A stretch of DNA of 13,364 nt, taken from contig JASLMY010000133.1 in assembly GCA_030746295.1 (NCBI GenBank), positions 1-13,364 of the forward strand, in the 5' to 3' direction. Source of the DNA: Alphaproteobacteria bacterium (lineage in GTDB: Bacteria > Pseudomonadota > Alphaproteobacteria > GCA-2731375). Within the stretch, counting starts at the first letter, position 1. The number at the start of each line of letters is the position of its first letter. Positions 7,462-13,364 of the stretch are shown here, piece after piece. The position numbers were made by a program, and so were the translations under genes. The notes below the pieces were generated by a model, which worked only from the letters and a program-made list of their open reading frames with translations, was not told where the DNA came from and searched no databases.

Positions 7462-8310
7462 TCACTTCTCGGTTTCGACCAGGCCCTTGACGAAGAGCTT
7501 CTGCATGACGACGACCACCAACACCGGCGGCAGCATGGCCAGAATGGTGGTCGACATCACCAAATGCCAGGCCGGCAAGCTGTCGGAGACCGCCACCATC
7601 CGCTGAATGCCCATGACGACGGTGTAATAGCTTTCCTTCGTGGTGATCAGCAGGGGCCAGAGATACTGGTTCCAGCCGTAGATGAAGAGGATCACGAAGA
7701 GGGCCGCGATGTTGGTCCTCGACAGCGGTAGCAGGATGTCCTTGAAGAACTTCCAGGGGCCGGCGCCATCGATCCTGGCGGCTTCCGCCAGCTCTTCCGG
7801 CACCGTCAAGAAGAACTGGCGGAAGAGGAAGGTCGCGGTCGCCGAAGCGATCAGCGGCAGGCTGAGGCCGGTATAGGTGTCCAGCATGCCGAGATCCGCC
7901 ACCACCTTGTAGGTTGGTACGATACGAACCTCGACGGGGAGCATCAGGGTGATGAAGATCAGCCAAAAACACGTCATGCGGAAGGGGAAGTTGAAGTAGA
8001 CGATGGCGTAGGCGGCGATCAGCGAGATGGCGATCTTTCCGATCGTGATCGACAGCGCCATGATCAAGCTGTTCCACATCATCACCGCCACCGGCACGCC
8101 GCCGGCATCGGAAATGCCGGCGCCCAGCACGGTGGAATAGTTTTCGAAGAGTTGATCGCCCGGCCACATCGGGATCGGTGCCGTCATCAGGTTGTCGATC
8201 GGATGCGTCGAGGCGACGAAGGTGATCCAGATAGGCAGCATGATCACCGCGACGCCACAGATCACGACGAGATGGCTTAGGAGCGTCAGATAGGGTCGGT
8301 TCTCGACCAT
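7462..8310 (-). CDS. ugpE: sn-glycerol-3-phosphate ABC importer, inner-membrane permease UgpE
   Basis: This 282-residue permease of the CUT1 family has about six transmembrane segments: near 10-31, 78-104, 113-132, 148-168, 200-222 and 253-272. The cytoplasmic coupling helix (EAA loop) is EAARIDGAGPWKFF (176-189) followed by LPLS. The line TLMLPVEVRIVPTYKVVADL (121-140) is strongly UgpE-like. It forms the heterodimeric channel with UgpA and docks on UgpC. Its ATG at 8310 shares one base with the ugpA stop (TGATG), so the two permeases are translationally coupled. The gene and its neighbours ugpA and ugpC form one minus-strand operon. Confidence 0.93.
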   Translation of the reverse strand: MVENRPYLTLLSHLVVICGVAVIMLPIWITFVASTHPIDNLMTAPIPMWPGDQLFENYSTVLGAGISDAGGVPVAVMMWNSLIMALSITIGKIAISLIAAYAIVYFNFPFRMTCFWLIFITLMLPVEVRIVPTYKVVADLGMLDTYTGLSLPLIASATATFLFRQFFLTVPEELAEAARIDGAGPWKFFKDILLPLSRTNIAALFVILFIYGWNQYLWPLLITTKESYYTVVMGIQRMVAVSDSLPAWHLVMSTTILAMLPPVLVVVVMQKLFVKGLVETEK

Positions 8311-9191
8311 CAGTACTCCACCCTGCGCTCGATATAGCGGAACTGAAACACCGTCAGTCCGATGACGATGATCATCAGAATGACCGATTGCGCCGCCGAG
8401 CCGCCGAGGTCGAGCCCGACGAAGCCGTCATTGAAGACCTTGTAGACCAGGATCGAGGTGGCGCCTGCCGGCCCGCCCTCGGTGGTGGCGTGGATGATGC
8501 CGAAGGTGGCGAAGAAGGCGTAAACGCAGTTGACGACCAGGAGATAGAAGGTGGTCGGGGACAGCAGCGGAAAGATGATCGTCCAGAAGCGCTTGAAGGG
8601 CGTTGCGCCGTCGATTGCTGCGGCCTCGATCAGCGATCGCGGAATTGCCTGCAGTCCGGCCAGGAAGAAGAGGAAGTTGTAGCTGACCTGGTTCCACGAC
8701 GCGGCGATGATCACCAGGATCAGCGCGTCGGCACCGTCGAGCTGGTGGTTCCAGTCGTAGCCGAGGCCGCGCAACAGATAGGCGTTAATGCCGATCGACG
8801 GGTTGAACATGAAGTACCAGAGGACGCCGGCCACTGCCGGCGCCACGGCGTAAGGCCAGATAAGTAGCGTCTTGTAGGCGGTCGCCCCCTTGATGATCCG
8901 ATCGGCCATCACCGCCAGCAACAGCGCCATCGCCATCGACACGAGCGTCACCGCGACGGAGAAGATGACAGTGACCCGGAAGGAGGCGAGATAGAGCTCG
9001 TCGGCGAAGAGTTCCTGGAAATTCTCGAACCAGACGAACTGGGTGGAAAGGCCGAAGGCGTCCTCGACCAGCAGCGACTGGTAGAGGGCTTGGCTCGCCG
9101 GCCAGATGAAGAAGACGATCGTGATCGCGAGCTGCGGCAGCACCAAGAGGTAGGGCAGCCAGCGGTGGCGGAAGACGACCCTCTTGATCAC
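8310..9191 (-). CDS. ugpA: sn-glycerol-3-phosphate ABC importer, inner-membrane permease UgpA
   Basis: The 293-residue permease starts with GTG at 9191 and reads [20 protein letters not shown], the typical UgpA N-terminus. Six hydrophobic segments are seen: near 12-32, 72-95, 107-128, 155-180, 208-232 and 265-283. The EAA loop is [15 protein letters not shown] (189-203) followed by FPLLSP, and [21 protein letters not shown] (237-257) is family-typical. It pairs with UgpE to carry glycerol-3-phosphate across the inner membrane. GAGAG lies a few bases upstream of the GTG. A 90-bp gap with a strong GC hairpin separates it from ugpB, which may set lower expression of permease than of binding protein. 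Confidence 0.93.
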   Translation of the reverse strand: MIKRVVFRHRWLPYLLVLPQLAITIVFFIWPASQALYQSLLVEDAFGLSTQFVWFENFQELFADELYLASFRVTVIFSVAVTLVSMAMALLLAVMADRIIKGATAYKTLLIWPYAVAPAVAGVLWYFMFNPSIGINAYLLRGLGYDWNHQLDGADALILVIIAASWNQVSYNFLFFLAGLQAIPRSLIEAAAIDGATPFKRFWTIIFPLLSPTTFYLLVVNCVYAFFATFGIIHATTEGGPAGATSILVYKVFNDGFVGLDLGGSAAQSVILMIIVIGLTVFQFRYIERRVEY

Positions 9192-9224
9192 GACGCCGCT
9201 CTCACTTCAAGCATGAAATAGAAC

Positions 9225-9250
9225 GGCCGGCCGTCTGGCGCCGGCCGGCC
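9225..9250 (-). terminator. Strong stem-loop between ugpB and ugpA (attenuator or mRNA-stabilising element)
   Basis: A perfect 9-bp inverted repeat, GGCCGGCCG (9225-9233) and CGGCCGGCC (9242-9250), encloses an 8-base loop. On the minus strand it is followed by GTTCTATTTC, only mildly T-rich. It starts 31 bp beyond the ugpB stop and ends 33 bp before the ugpA start. Such hairpins are common between binding-protein and permease genes of ABC importers, where they stabilise the upstream message or partly terminate transcription. Which of these applies here cannot be told from sequence. Confidence 0.5.
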
Positions 9251-9281
9251 TCCAGTATACGTCGACATTGCGGCCAGGCGA

Positions 9282-10601
9282 TCAACTGCCCGCGTTGGCC
9301 TTCTCGAACTTGCGCAGCAGCGTGTTGCCCCGCTTGGCGGCGTCGGCCATGCCTTGCTTGGCCGTCTTCTTGCCGGCCCAGATCGCTTCCATCTCCTCAT
9401 TTATGATGTCGCGGATCTGCACGAAGCTGCCGAAGCGCAAGCCCTTCGAGTTCGGCGTCGGCTGGTTCAGCGAGAGCTGCTTGATGGCGGTGTCGGTGCC
9501 CGGGCTCTTCTCGTAGAAACCCTGCTTCTTCGACAGCTCGTAGGCCGCCGTGGTGATCGGCACGTAGCCCGTATTCTGATGCCAGTCGGCCTGCACCTCG
9601 GACGAGGACATGTACTTGAAGAACTTGGCGACGCCCTTGTAGTCGGCGCTGTCGTGGCCGCGCAGCACCCAAAGGGTAGCCCCGCCGATGATCGAGTTCT
9701 GTGCTTTGGCAGCGACGTCAGTGTTGACCGGCAGCATCGCCTGGCGGAAATCGAACTTGGCCTGCTTCTTCATCGAGCCGTAGTAGGCCGAGGAGTTTAT
9801 CCACATGCCGCATTCGCCGTTGGTGAACTTGGGCAGGCTGTCGCCGCGGCGGCCGCCATAGGAGAAGATGCCGTCCTTCTGCCAGTCGGCGATCTTCTGC
9901 AGCATGCCGACGACCTTGTCGTTGTTGAACGAGAACGAGGTGTCGAGACCGGTGAAGCCGTTCTCCTTGGTGCCGATGGCGAGATTGTGCCAGGCGCTGT
10001 AGTTCTCGATCATCACCCAAGACTGCCAACCGAAGGAGAAGCCGCACTTCATGCCGCTGGCCAGCAGCTTGCGCGAGGCTGTTTCCATCTCGGCCCAGGT
10101 CTTGGGCGGGCTGGCGATGCCGGCCTTCTTGAAGGCATCGGCGTTATACCAGAGCACCGGCGTCGAGCTGTTGAATGGCAGCGACAAGAGCTTGTTGTCC
10201 GGCGTCGTATAGTAGCTGATCACCGCCGGCAGGTAGGCCGACTGGTCGAATGGCGTCTTGGTGTCGGCCATCAATTGGTGGACGGGATAGACGGCACCCT
10301 TGGCCGCCATCATGGTCGCCGTGCCGACCTCGAAGACCTGCACGATGTGCGGCTGCTGCTTGGCCCGGAAGGCCGCGACGGCCGCCGTCATCGTCTCCGT
10401 GTAGTTGCCCTTGTAGACCGCCACGACCTTGTAGTCGGACTGCATCTTGTTGAAGTTGGCGGCGATCTCCTTGACCTTTTCGCCGAGGGCGCCGCCCATG
10501 GCGTGCCACCATTGGATCTCGGTCGCCGACCAGGCGGCGGTCGCCGTCAAGGTCATGGTCGCCGATACGGCGATCGCGGCCAGTTTACGGTGTATGGTCA
10601 T
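9282..10601 (-). CDS. ugpB: sn-glycerol-3-phosphate ABC importer, periplasmic binding protein UgpB
   Basis: The 439-residue protein is a family 1 extracellular solute-binding protein of the UgpB type and of usual length. A Sec signal is clear: MTIHRK, hydrophobic LAAIAVSATMTLTATAA, with likely cleavage after A26 (AWSA-TEIQ). The mature start TEIQWWHAMGGALGEKV (27-43) is characteristic of UgpB, as are PHIVQVFEVGTATMM (84-98), LPFNSSTPVLWYNADAFKKAG and FKYMSSSEVQADWHQNTGYVPIT. It captures G3P or glycerophosphodiesters in the periplasm and delivers them to UgpAE. The ATG at 10601 has AGGGAGGACAGAGGA immediately upstream, a strong ribosome site that fits the high output needed for a binding protein. 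It is the first gene of the minus-strand operon and is divergent from the glpR-like gene. Substrate choice between G3P and glycerophosphocholine is not decided by what I can see. Confidence 0.93.
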   Translation of the reverse strand: MTIHRKLAAIAVSATMTLTATAAWSATEIQWWHAMGGALGEKVKEIAANFNKMQSDYKVVAVYKGNYTETMTAAVAAFRAKQQPHIVQVFEVGTATMMAAKGAVYPVHQLMADTKTPFDQSAYLPAVISYYTTPDNKLLSLPFNSSTPVLWYNADAFKKAGIASPPKTWAEMETASRKLLASGMKCGFSFGWQSWVMIENYSAWHNLAIGTKENGFTGLDTSFSFNNDKVVGMLQKIADWQKDGIFSYGGRRGDSLPKFTNGECGMWINSSAYYGSMKKQAKFDFRQAMLPVNTDVAAKAQNSIIGGATLWVLRGHDSADYKGVAKFFKYMSSSEVQADWHQNTGYVPITTAAYELSKKQGFYEKSPGTDTAIKQLSLNQPTPNSKGLRFGSFVQIRDIINEEMEAIWAGKKTAKQGMADAAKRGNTLLRKFEKANAGS

Positions 10602-10882
10602 TCCTCTGTCCTCCCTAACAGGATTGCGTTCGGTAGCTTGTGCTCCAGATTGCCCGGCCCCTCGGCCCGGGCGGCGACACGCACGATAAGCCCGTCATTG
10701 GTCATTTTGATGACACTCGTCTACGACGTTTGGGGTGACCTGGCTCGGCTCGACCGGACAACCGCGCTTGGCAATCACGGTGGGTGGCCGCGGCGCGTAG
10801 CGTCATCCCTGTCTCCCAATCATGGGGGCTTTCGCTCCTATGACCAATCCTTCGTCCAATGCCCACGCGAGTCAAGGGCGAA

Positions 10883-10904
10883 TTTTCGAAAGTGAAAATG
10901 AAAG
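10883..10904 (-). promoter_or_regulatory. Candidate GlpR operator A
   Basis: TTTTCGAAAGTGAAAAT (10883-10899) matches the reverse complement of site C before glpD at 16 of 17 positions. Read on the minus strand it contains TTCACTTTCGAA, close to the inner part of the E. coli-type GlpR operator (TTCGTTATCGAA; 9 of 12). It lies in the ugpB-glpR gap, far from the ugpB start, so it could repress the divergent promoters or act through looping. Confidence 0.5.
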
Positions 10905-10970
10905 AGGGCGAACGCGCATGACTTCCGGTCGACATGGCCCGCTGCAGGCTGTATTTGTCATAAACCGGCC

Positions 10971-10991
10971 GTTGCATTTTCGAATTGCAAC
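10971..10991 (+). promoter_or_regulatory. Candidate GlpR operator B, inverted repeat
   Basis: GTTGCA (10971-10976) and TGCAAC (10986-10991) form a perfect 6-bp inverted repeat around TTTTCGAAT. The centre shares ATTTTCGAA with sites A and C, and TGCATTTTCGAA matches TTCGTTATCGAA at 9 of 12. It lies about 85 bp before the glpR ATG, a natural place for autoregulation. Confidence 0.45.
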
Positions 10992-11076
10992 GATAAGTTA
11001 GCGTGACCGGCGCGGGATCGAAGCTGAAGCGGTGTCTGCCTGCTCGCCGGTGGCGGGCGCCAGGTATTGGGACCCC

Positions 11077-11877
11077 ATGGCCCTCAACAGGCGGCAGCAG
11101 GACATCATGGAGCTGGCCAGGCGCCAGGGCTTCGTCGCCATCGACGACTTGGCGCAGGGGTTCCAGGTGACACCGCAAACGGTGCGCCGTGATATCAATC
11201 AGCTTTGCGAGTTGTCGCTGTTGCGCCGCTACCACGGCGGCGCCGGCTTGCCGTCGAGCGTCGAGAACGTCGCCTACAGCACCCGGCAGGTCCTGTTCCG
11301 CGAGGAGAAGGAGCGGATCGCGGCACTGCTGGCGCGGCAGATCCCCGACGGCGCCTCGCTCTTCATCAATCTCGGCACCACGACCGAGGCGGTGGCCCGG
11401 GCATTGCTGGATCACCAGGGCCTGCGGGTCATCACCAACAACCTCAACGTCGCCGTGATCTTGAGCGCCAATCCCGATTTTCACGTCGTCGTCGCCGGCG
11501 GCGTGGTCCGGGCCCGCGACCAGGGCGTGATCGGCGAGGCGACGGTCGACTTCATCCATCAGTTCAAGGTCGATTTCGGCATCATCGGCATCAGCGCCAT
11601 CGACGGCGACGGCACGCTCTTGGACTTCGACTACCGCGAGGTCAAGGTGGCGCAGGCGATCATCGCCAATTCCAGGCGCGTCTACCTTGGCGCCGACCAT
11701 ACCAAGTTCTCCCGCAGCGCCATGGTCCGCCTCGGCAATCTAACGCAAGTCAACGCCCTCTTCACCGATCGGCCGCCACCGGAATCGATCCGCGACCTCA
11801 TGGCAACGGCCGGCGTCTCCTGCTTCGATGCCAGCACCGTCGCGGCCGAGGCGGCACCCCTAGCCGACGCGGTCTGA
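11077..11877 (+). CDS. glpR: DeoR-family transcriptional regulator, GlpR-like
   Basis: The 266-residue protein has the DeoR-family winged helix-turn-helix: [20 protein letters not shown] (3-22), then [20 protein letters not shown] (24-43) as the recognition region, and LLRRYHGGA (48-56). The C-terminal sensor domain begins near [14 protein letters not shown] (76-89), with the ligand loop [13 protein letters not shown] (98-110), [12 protein letters not shown] (118-129), [10 protein letters not shown] and [15 protein letters not shown] (203-217). These sensors bind phosphorylated metabolites, in GlpR glycerol-3-phosphate. I prefer the ATG at 11077, which gives the standard N-terminus; a GTG at 11032 adds 15 residues unlike the family. 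No strong ribosome site is seen for either. It is divergent from ugpBAEC and upstream of glpD, with operator-like sites on both sides, so it most likely represses both units until G3P accumulates. Confidence 0.87.
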   Translation: MALNRRQQDIMELARRQGFVAIDDLAQGFQVTPQTVRRDINQLCELSLLRRYHGGAGLPSSVENVAYSTRQVLFREEKERIAALLARQIPDGASLFINLGTTTEAVARALLDHQGLRVITNNLNVAVILSANPDFHVVVAGGVVRARDQGVIGEATVDFIHQFKVDFGIIGISAIDGDGTLLDFDYREVKVAQAIIANSRRVYLGADHTKFSRSAMVRLGNLTQVNALFTDRPPPESIRDLMATAGVSCFDASTVAAEAAPLADAV

Positions 11878-11891
11878 ATTCGGAGGCCGCT

Positions 11892-11906
11892 CGCCGCTAT
11901 GCGGCG
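11892..11906 (+). terminator. Possible terminator hairpin after glpR
   Basis: CGCCGC (11892-11897) and GCGGCG (11901-11906) pair perfectly around loop TAT, 14 bases after the glpR stop. The following bases (GTCTGCCTT) are only weakly T-rich, so termination is plausible but not clear. A break here would separate glpR from a glpD promoter. Confidence 0.35.
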
Positions 11907-11929
11907 GTCTGCCTTACACTCAAACGCGT

Positions 11930-11946
11930 ATTTTCATTTTCGAAAA
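11930..11946 (+). promoter_or_regulatory. Candidate GlpR operator C upstream of glpD
   Basis: ATTTTCATTTTCGAAAA is the reverse complement of site A with one mismatch. Its inner TTCATTTTCGAA (11933-11944) matches TTCGTTATCGAA of the E. coli-type operator at 10 of 12. The AT-rich patch stands out from the surrounding GC-rich DNA. It lies 134 bp before the glpD ATG. Confidence 0.55.
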
Positions 11947-11984
11947 GAAAAAGGTCGATTGTGAAGAGGTCGGCGGCTAGTATC

Positions 11985-11998
11985 ATTCGTTTTTGAAT
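11985..11998 (+). promoter_or_regulatory. Candidate GlpR operator D near the glpD promoter
   Basis: ATTC-GTTTTT-GAAT is a symmetric site whose inner TTCGTTTTTGAA matches TTCGTTATCGAA at 10 of 12, and the following TAT also fits. TAGTAT (11978-11983), just before it, is a weak -10 candidate (4 of 6). If that is right, the operator covers the transcription start and repressor would block initiation. Confidence 0.5.
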
Positions 11999-12079
11999 AT
12001 AGGGACAAGCGTGCCGGTGACGGCGCGACGATGCCCTTTTCGATGCGACGGATTCGCTGCGACGGTGCCCGGTCGGACG

Positions 12080-13364
12080 ATGACGGTTCGAGACCACGAG
12101 TGCGATCTTCTGGTGATTGGCGGCGGCGTCAACGGTGCCGGCATCGCCTGCGATGCCGCCGGCCGCGGCCTCGACGTCGTGCTGGCCGAGCAGGATGATC
12201 TCGCCGGTGCCACCTCGTCGGCCTCCAGCAAGCTGATCCACGGCGGCCTCCGCTACCTCGAGCACTATGAGTTCCGCCTGGTCCGCGAGGCCCTGACCGA
12301 ACGCGAGATCCTGCTCGCTAAGGCGCCGCATATCATCTGGCCGCTGCGTTTCGTGCTGCCGCATCTCCCCGGCATGCGGCCGGCCTGGATGCTCAGGCTC
12401 GGCCTCTTCTTCTACGATCACTTAGGGCGCAAGACCCGGCTCGCCGATTCCGTCGGCGTCGATCTCGCCACCGATCCGGCCGGCGAGCCGCTACGGGGCT
12501 CGCTGAAGAAGGGCTTCGCCTATTCCGACTGCCGGGTCGACGACGCCCGCCTCGTGGTCTTGAACGCGATGCAAGCGGCCGGCAAGGGCGCCCGGATCCT
12601 GACCCGTCACCGCCTACTGTCGGCCCGGCGCGTCGACGGCCGCTGGGAGGCGCGCCTCCTGGACCGTCTCGGCAAGCGGACGCTGACCATCGTCGCCACC
12701 GCCCTCGTCAACGCCACCGGGCCTTGGGTCGAGAGGCTGTTCGACGACGCCCTCGAGACGCCGAGCCGCCGCAAGGTTCGGCTCGTCAAGGGTAGCCATA
12801 TCGTGGTGCCGCGGCTCTACGCCGGCGGCCACGCCTATATCTTGCAGCACCAGGACGGCCGCGTCGTCTTCGTGTTGCCCTACGAGGATGAGTTCTCGCT
12901 CATCGGCACGACGGACGTGCCTTTCGAGGGTGACCCCGCCGCCGTCGCCATATCCGAGGAAGAGACCGCTTACCTGATCCAAGCGGTCGGCCAGTACTTC
13001 AGGACCGAGCTGGGTCCTGGCGACGTGGTGCAAAGCTATGCCGGCATCCGGCCGCTCTACGACGACGCCGCCGACGACCCCTCCGCCGTCACCCGCGACT
13101 ATGTCGTCGAGCTTGACCAGGCGGGCAGCGTCGCGCCACCCCTGTTGTCGGTCTATGGCGGCAAGATCACGACTTACCGCCGCCTCGCCGAGCAGGCGCT
13201 CGAGAAGCTCGGGCCTTTCTTCCCCGAGATGGGATCGCCCTGGACCGAGGGCGCGCCGCTGCCGGGCGGCGATGTCGCCGGCGGAGATATGGAGGCCCTG
13301 GTCGCGGACCTGGCGGCCAGCTATCCCGGGCTGGGCCCGGCCTATCTCAAAGCCCTGGCCAGGC
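12080..13364 (+). CDS. glpD: Aerobic FAD-dependent glycerol-3-phosphate dehydrogenase, 3' end beyond window
   Basis: 428 codons are open to the window edge; the E. coli enzyme has about 500, so roughly 70 residues are missing through truncation. The FAD-binding Rossmann start is DLLVIGGGVNGAGIACDAAGRGLDV split over 9-33, with GGGVNGAG at 14-21. SSASSKLIHGGLRYLE (46-61), VNATGPWV (210-217), IGTTDVPFEG (275-284), SYAGIRPL (319-326) and GGKITTYRRLAEQAL (360-374) are all GlpD signatures. It oxidises G3P to dihydroxyacetone phosphate at the inner membrane and passes electrons to quinone. I chose the ATG at 12080 because the domain starts nine residues later, as in relatives, though its ribosome site is poor. 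An in-frame GTG at 12011 has AGGGA at good spacing. It follows glpR by 202 bp containing two operator-like sites, and would complete the pathway begun by UgpBAEC uptake. Confidence 0.94.
   Translation, partial: MTVRDHECDLLVIGGGVNGAGIACDAAGRGLDVVLAEQDDLAGATSSASSKLIHGGLRYLEHYEFRLVREALTEREILLAKAPHIIWPLRFVLPHLPGMRPAWMLRLGLFFYDHLGRKTRLADSVGVDLATDPAGEPLRGSLKKGFAYSDCRVDDARLVVLNAMQAAGKGARILTRHRLLSARRVDGRWEARLLDRLGKRTLTIVATALVNATGPWVERLFDDALETPSRRKVRLVKGSHIVVPRLYAGGHAYILQHQDGRVVFVLPYEDEFSLIGTTDVPFEGDPAAVAISEEETAYLIQAVGQYFRTELGPGDVVQSYAGIRPLYDDAADDPSAVTRDYVVELDQAGSVAPPLLSVYGGKITTYRRLAEQALEKLGPFFPEMGSPWTEGAPLPGGDVAGGDMEALVADLAASYPGLGPAYLKALAR

Larger units (their letters stand above)
10602..11076. promoter_or_regulatory. 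Divergent regulatory region between ugpB and glpR
   Basis: This 475-bp gap has no convincing gene and must carry both divergent promoters. The part nearest ugpB holds the strong ribosome site and a short repeat, GTCATTGGTCATTTTGATGAC (10694-10714), made of two direct GTCATT units with GTCAT-TTTG-ATGAC as a hairpin (10701-10714). The half nearest glpR turns AT-rich in patches (10881-10904 and 10973-11000), which contain two operator-like sites listed separately. I found no clear -35/-10 pair on either strand. The PHO boxes that control ugp in E. coli are not recognisable: the GTCAT units are 7 bp apart and not 11. Confidence 0.6.

Noticed and set aside
9354..10895. 513-codon plus-strand open frame opposite ugpB
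   Set aside because: It is antisense to a well-supported binding protein with signal peptide; the translation is charged and low in complexity, with no recognisable motif.
10949..10961. Possible PHO box (CTGTATTTGTCAT) between ugpB and glpR
   Set aside because: The two half-sites are 6 bp apart in place of 11, and only one half fits the consensus.
11955..11983. Sigma-70 promoter for glpD (TCGATT - 17 bp - TAGTAT)
   Set aside because: The -35 matches at only 3 of 6 and the -10 at 4 of 6. It was kept only as a remark on operator D and not listed as a promoter.

Overview
The window is GC-rich (roughly two-thirds G+C by eye) with tightly packed genes, frequent ATGA/TGATG overlaps and GTG starts. 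Gene content (BluB under a cobalamin riboswitch, a ugp/glp glycerol-3-phosphate locus, FetAB-like transporter, double-zinc-ribbon adenylate cyclase) suggests an alphaproteobacterium, probably a Rhodospirillales relative. That placement is inference from protein style and not from a marker gene. No tRNA, rRNA, CRISPR, insertion sequence or phage gene was seen.

Layout. 1-540 (-): N-terminal part of a class III nucleotide cyclase with two zinc ribbons, cut by the window edge. 717-3012 (+): a three-gene run of a tandem NIPSNAP-domain protein, a Tat-exported intradiol ring-cleavage dioxygenase and an acetamidase/formamidase-family hydrolase, with an unassigned shared pathway. 3081-3252 (+): a cobalamin riboswitch, followed by bluB (3312-4070), which makes the lower ligand of vitamin B12. 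bluB meets, stop on stop, a convergent 6-phosphogluconate-dehydrogenase-like oxidoreductase (4067-4960, -). 5032-6320 (+): a FetA/FetB-type ABC exporter pair whose ATPase has lost the segment carrying the ABC signature.

6349-13364: a glycerol-3-phosphate locus. On the minus strand ugpB-ugpA-ugpE-ugpC encode the binding protein, two permeases and the ATPase of a G3P (or glycerophosphodiester) importer. Divergently, a DeoR-family GlpR-like repressor (11077-11877) is followed by glpD (12080 to the edge), the FAD-dependent G3P dehydrogenase. Four AT-rich TTC-N6-GAA-like sites lie in the two intergenic regions flanking glpR. They look like the operators by which the repressor would control uptake and oxidation of G3P together.

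The points most worth a second look are the deleted FetA-like ATPase, the B12 riboswitch on bluB, the GlpR operator set, and the NIPSNAP/dioxygenase/amidase cassette. I saw no clearly unprecedented system.
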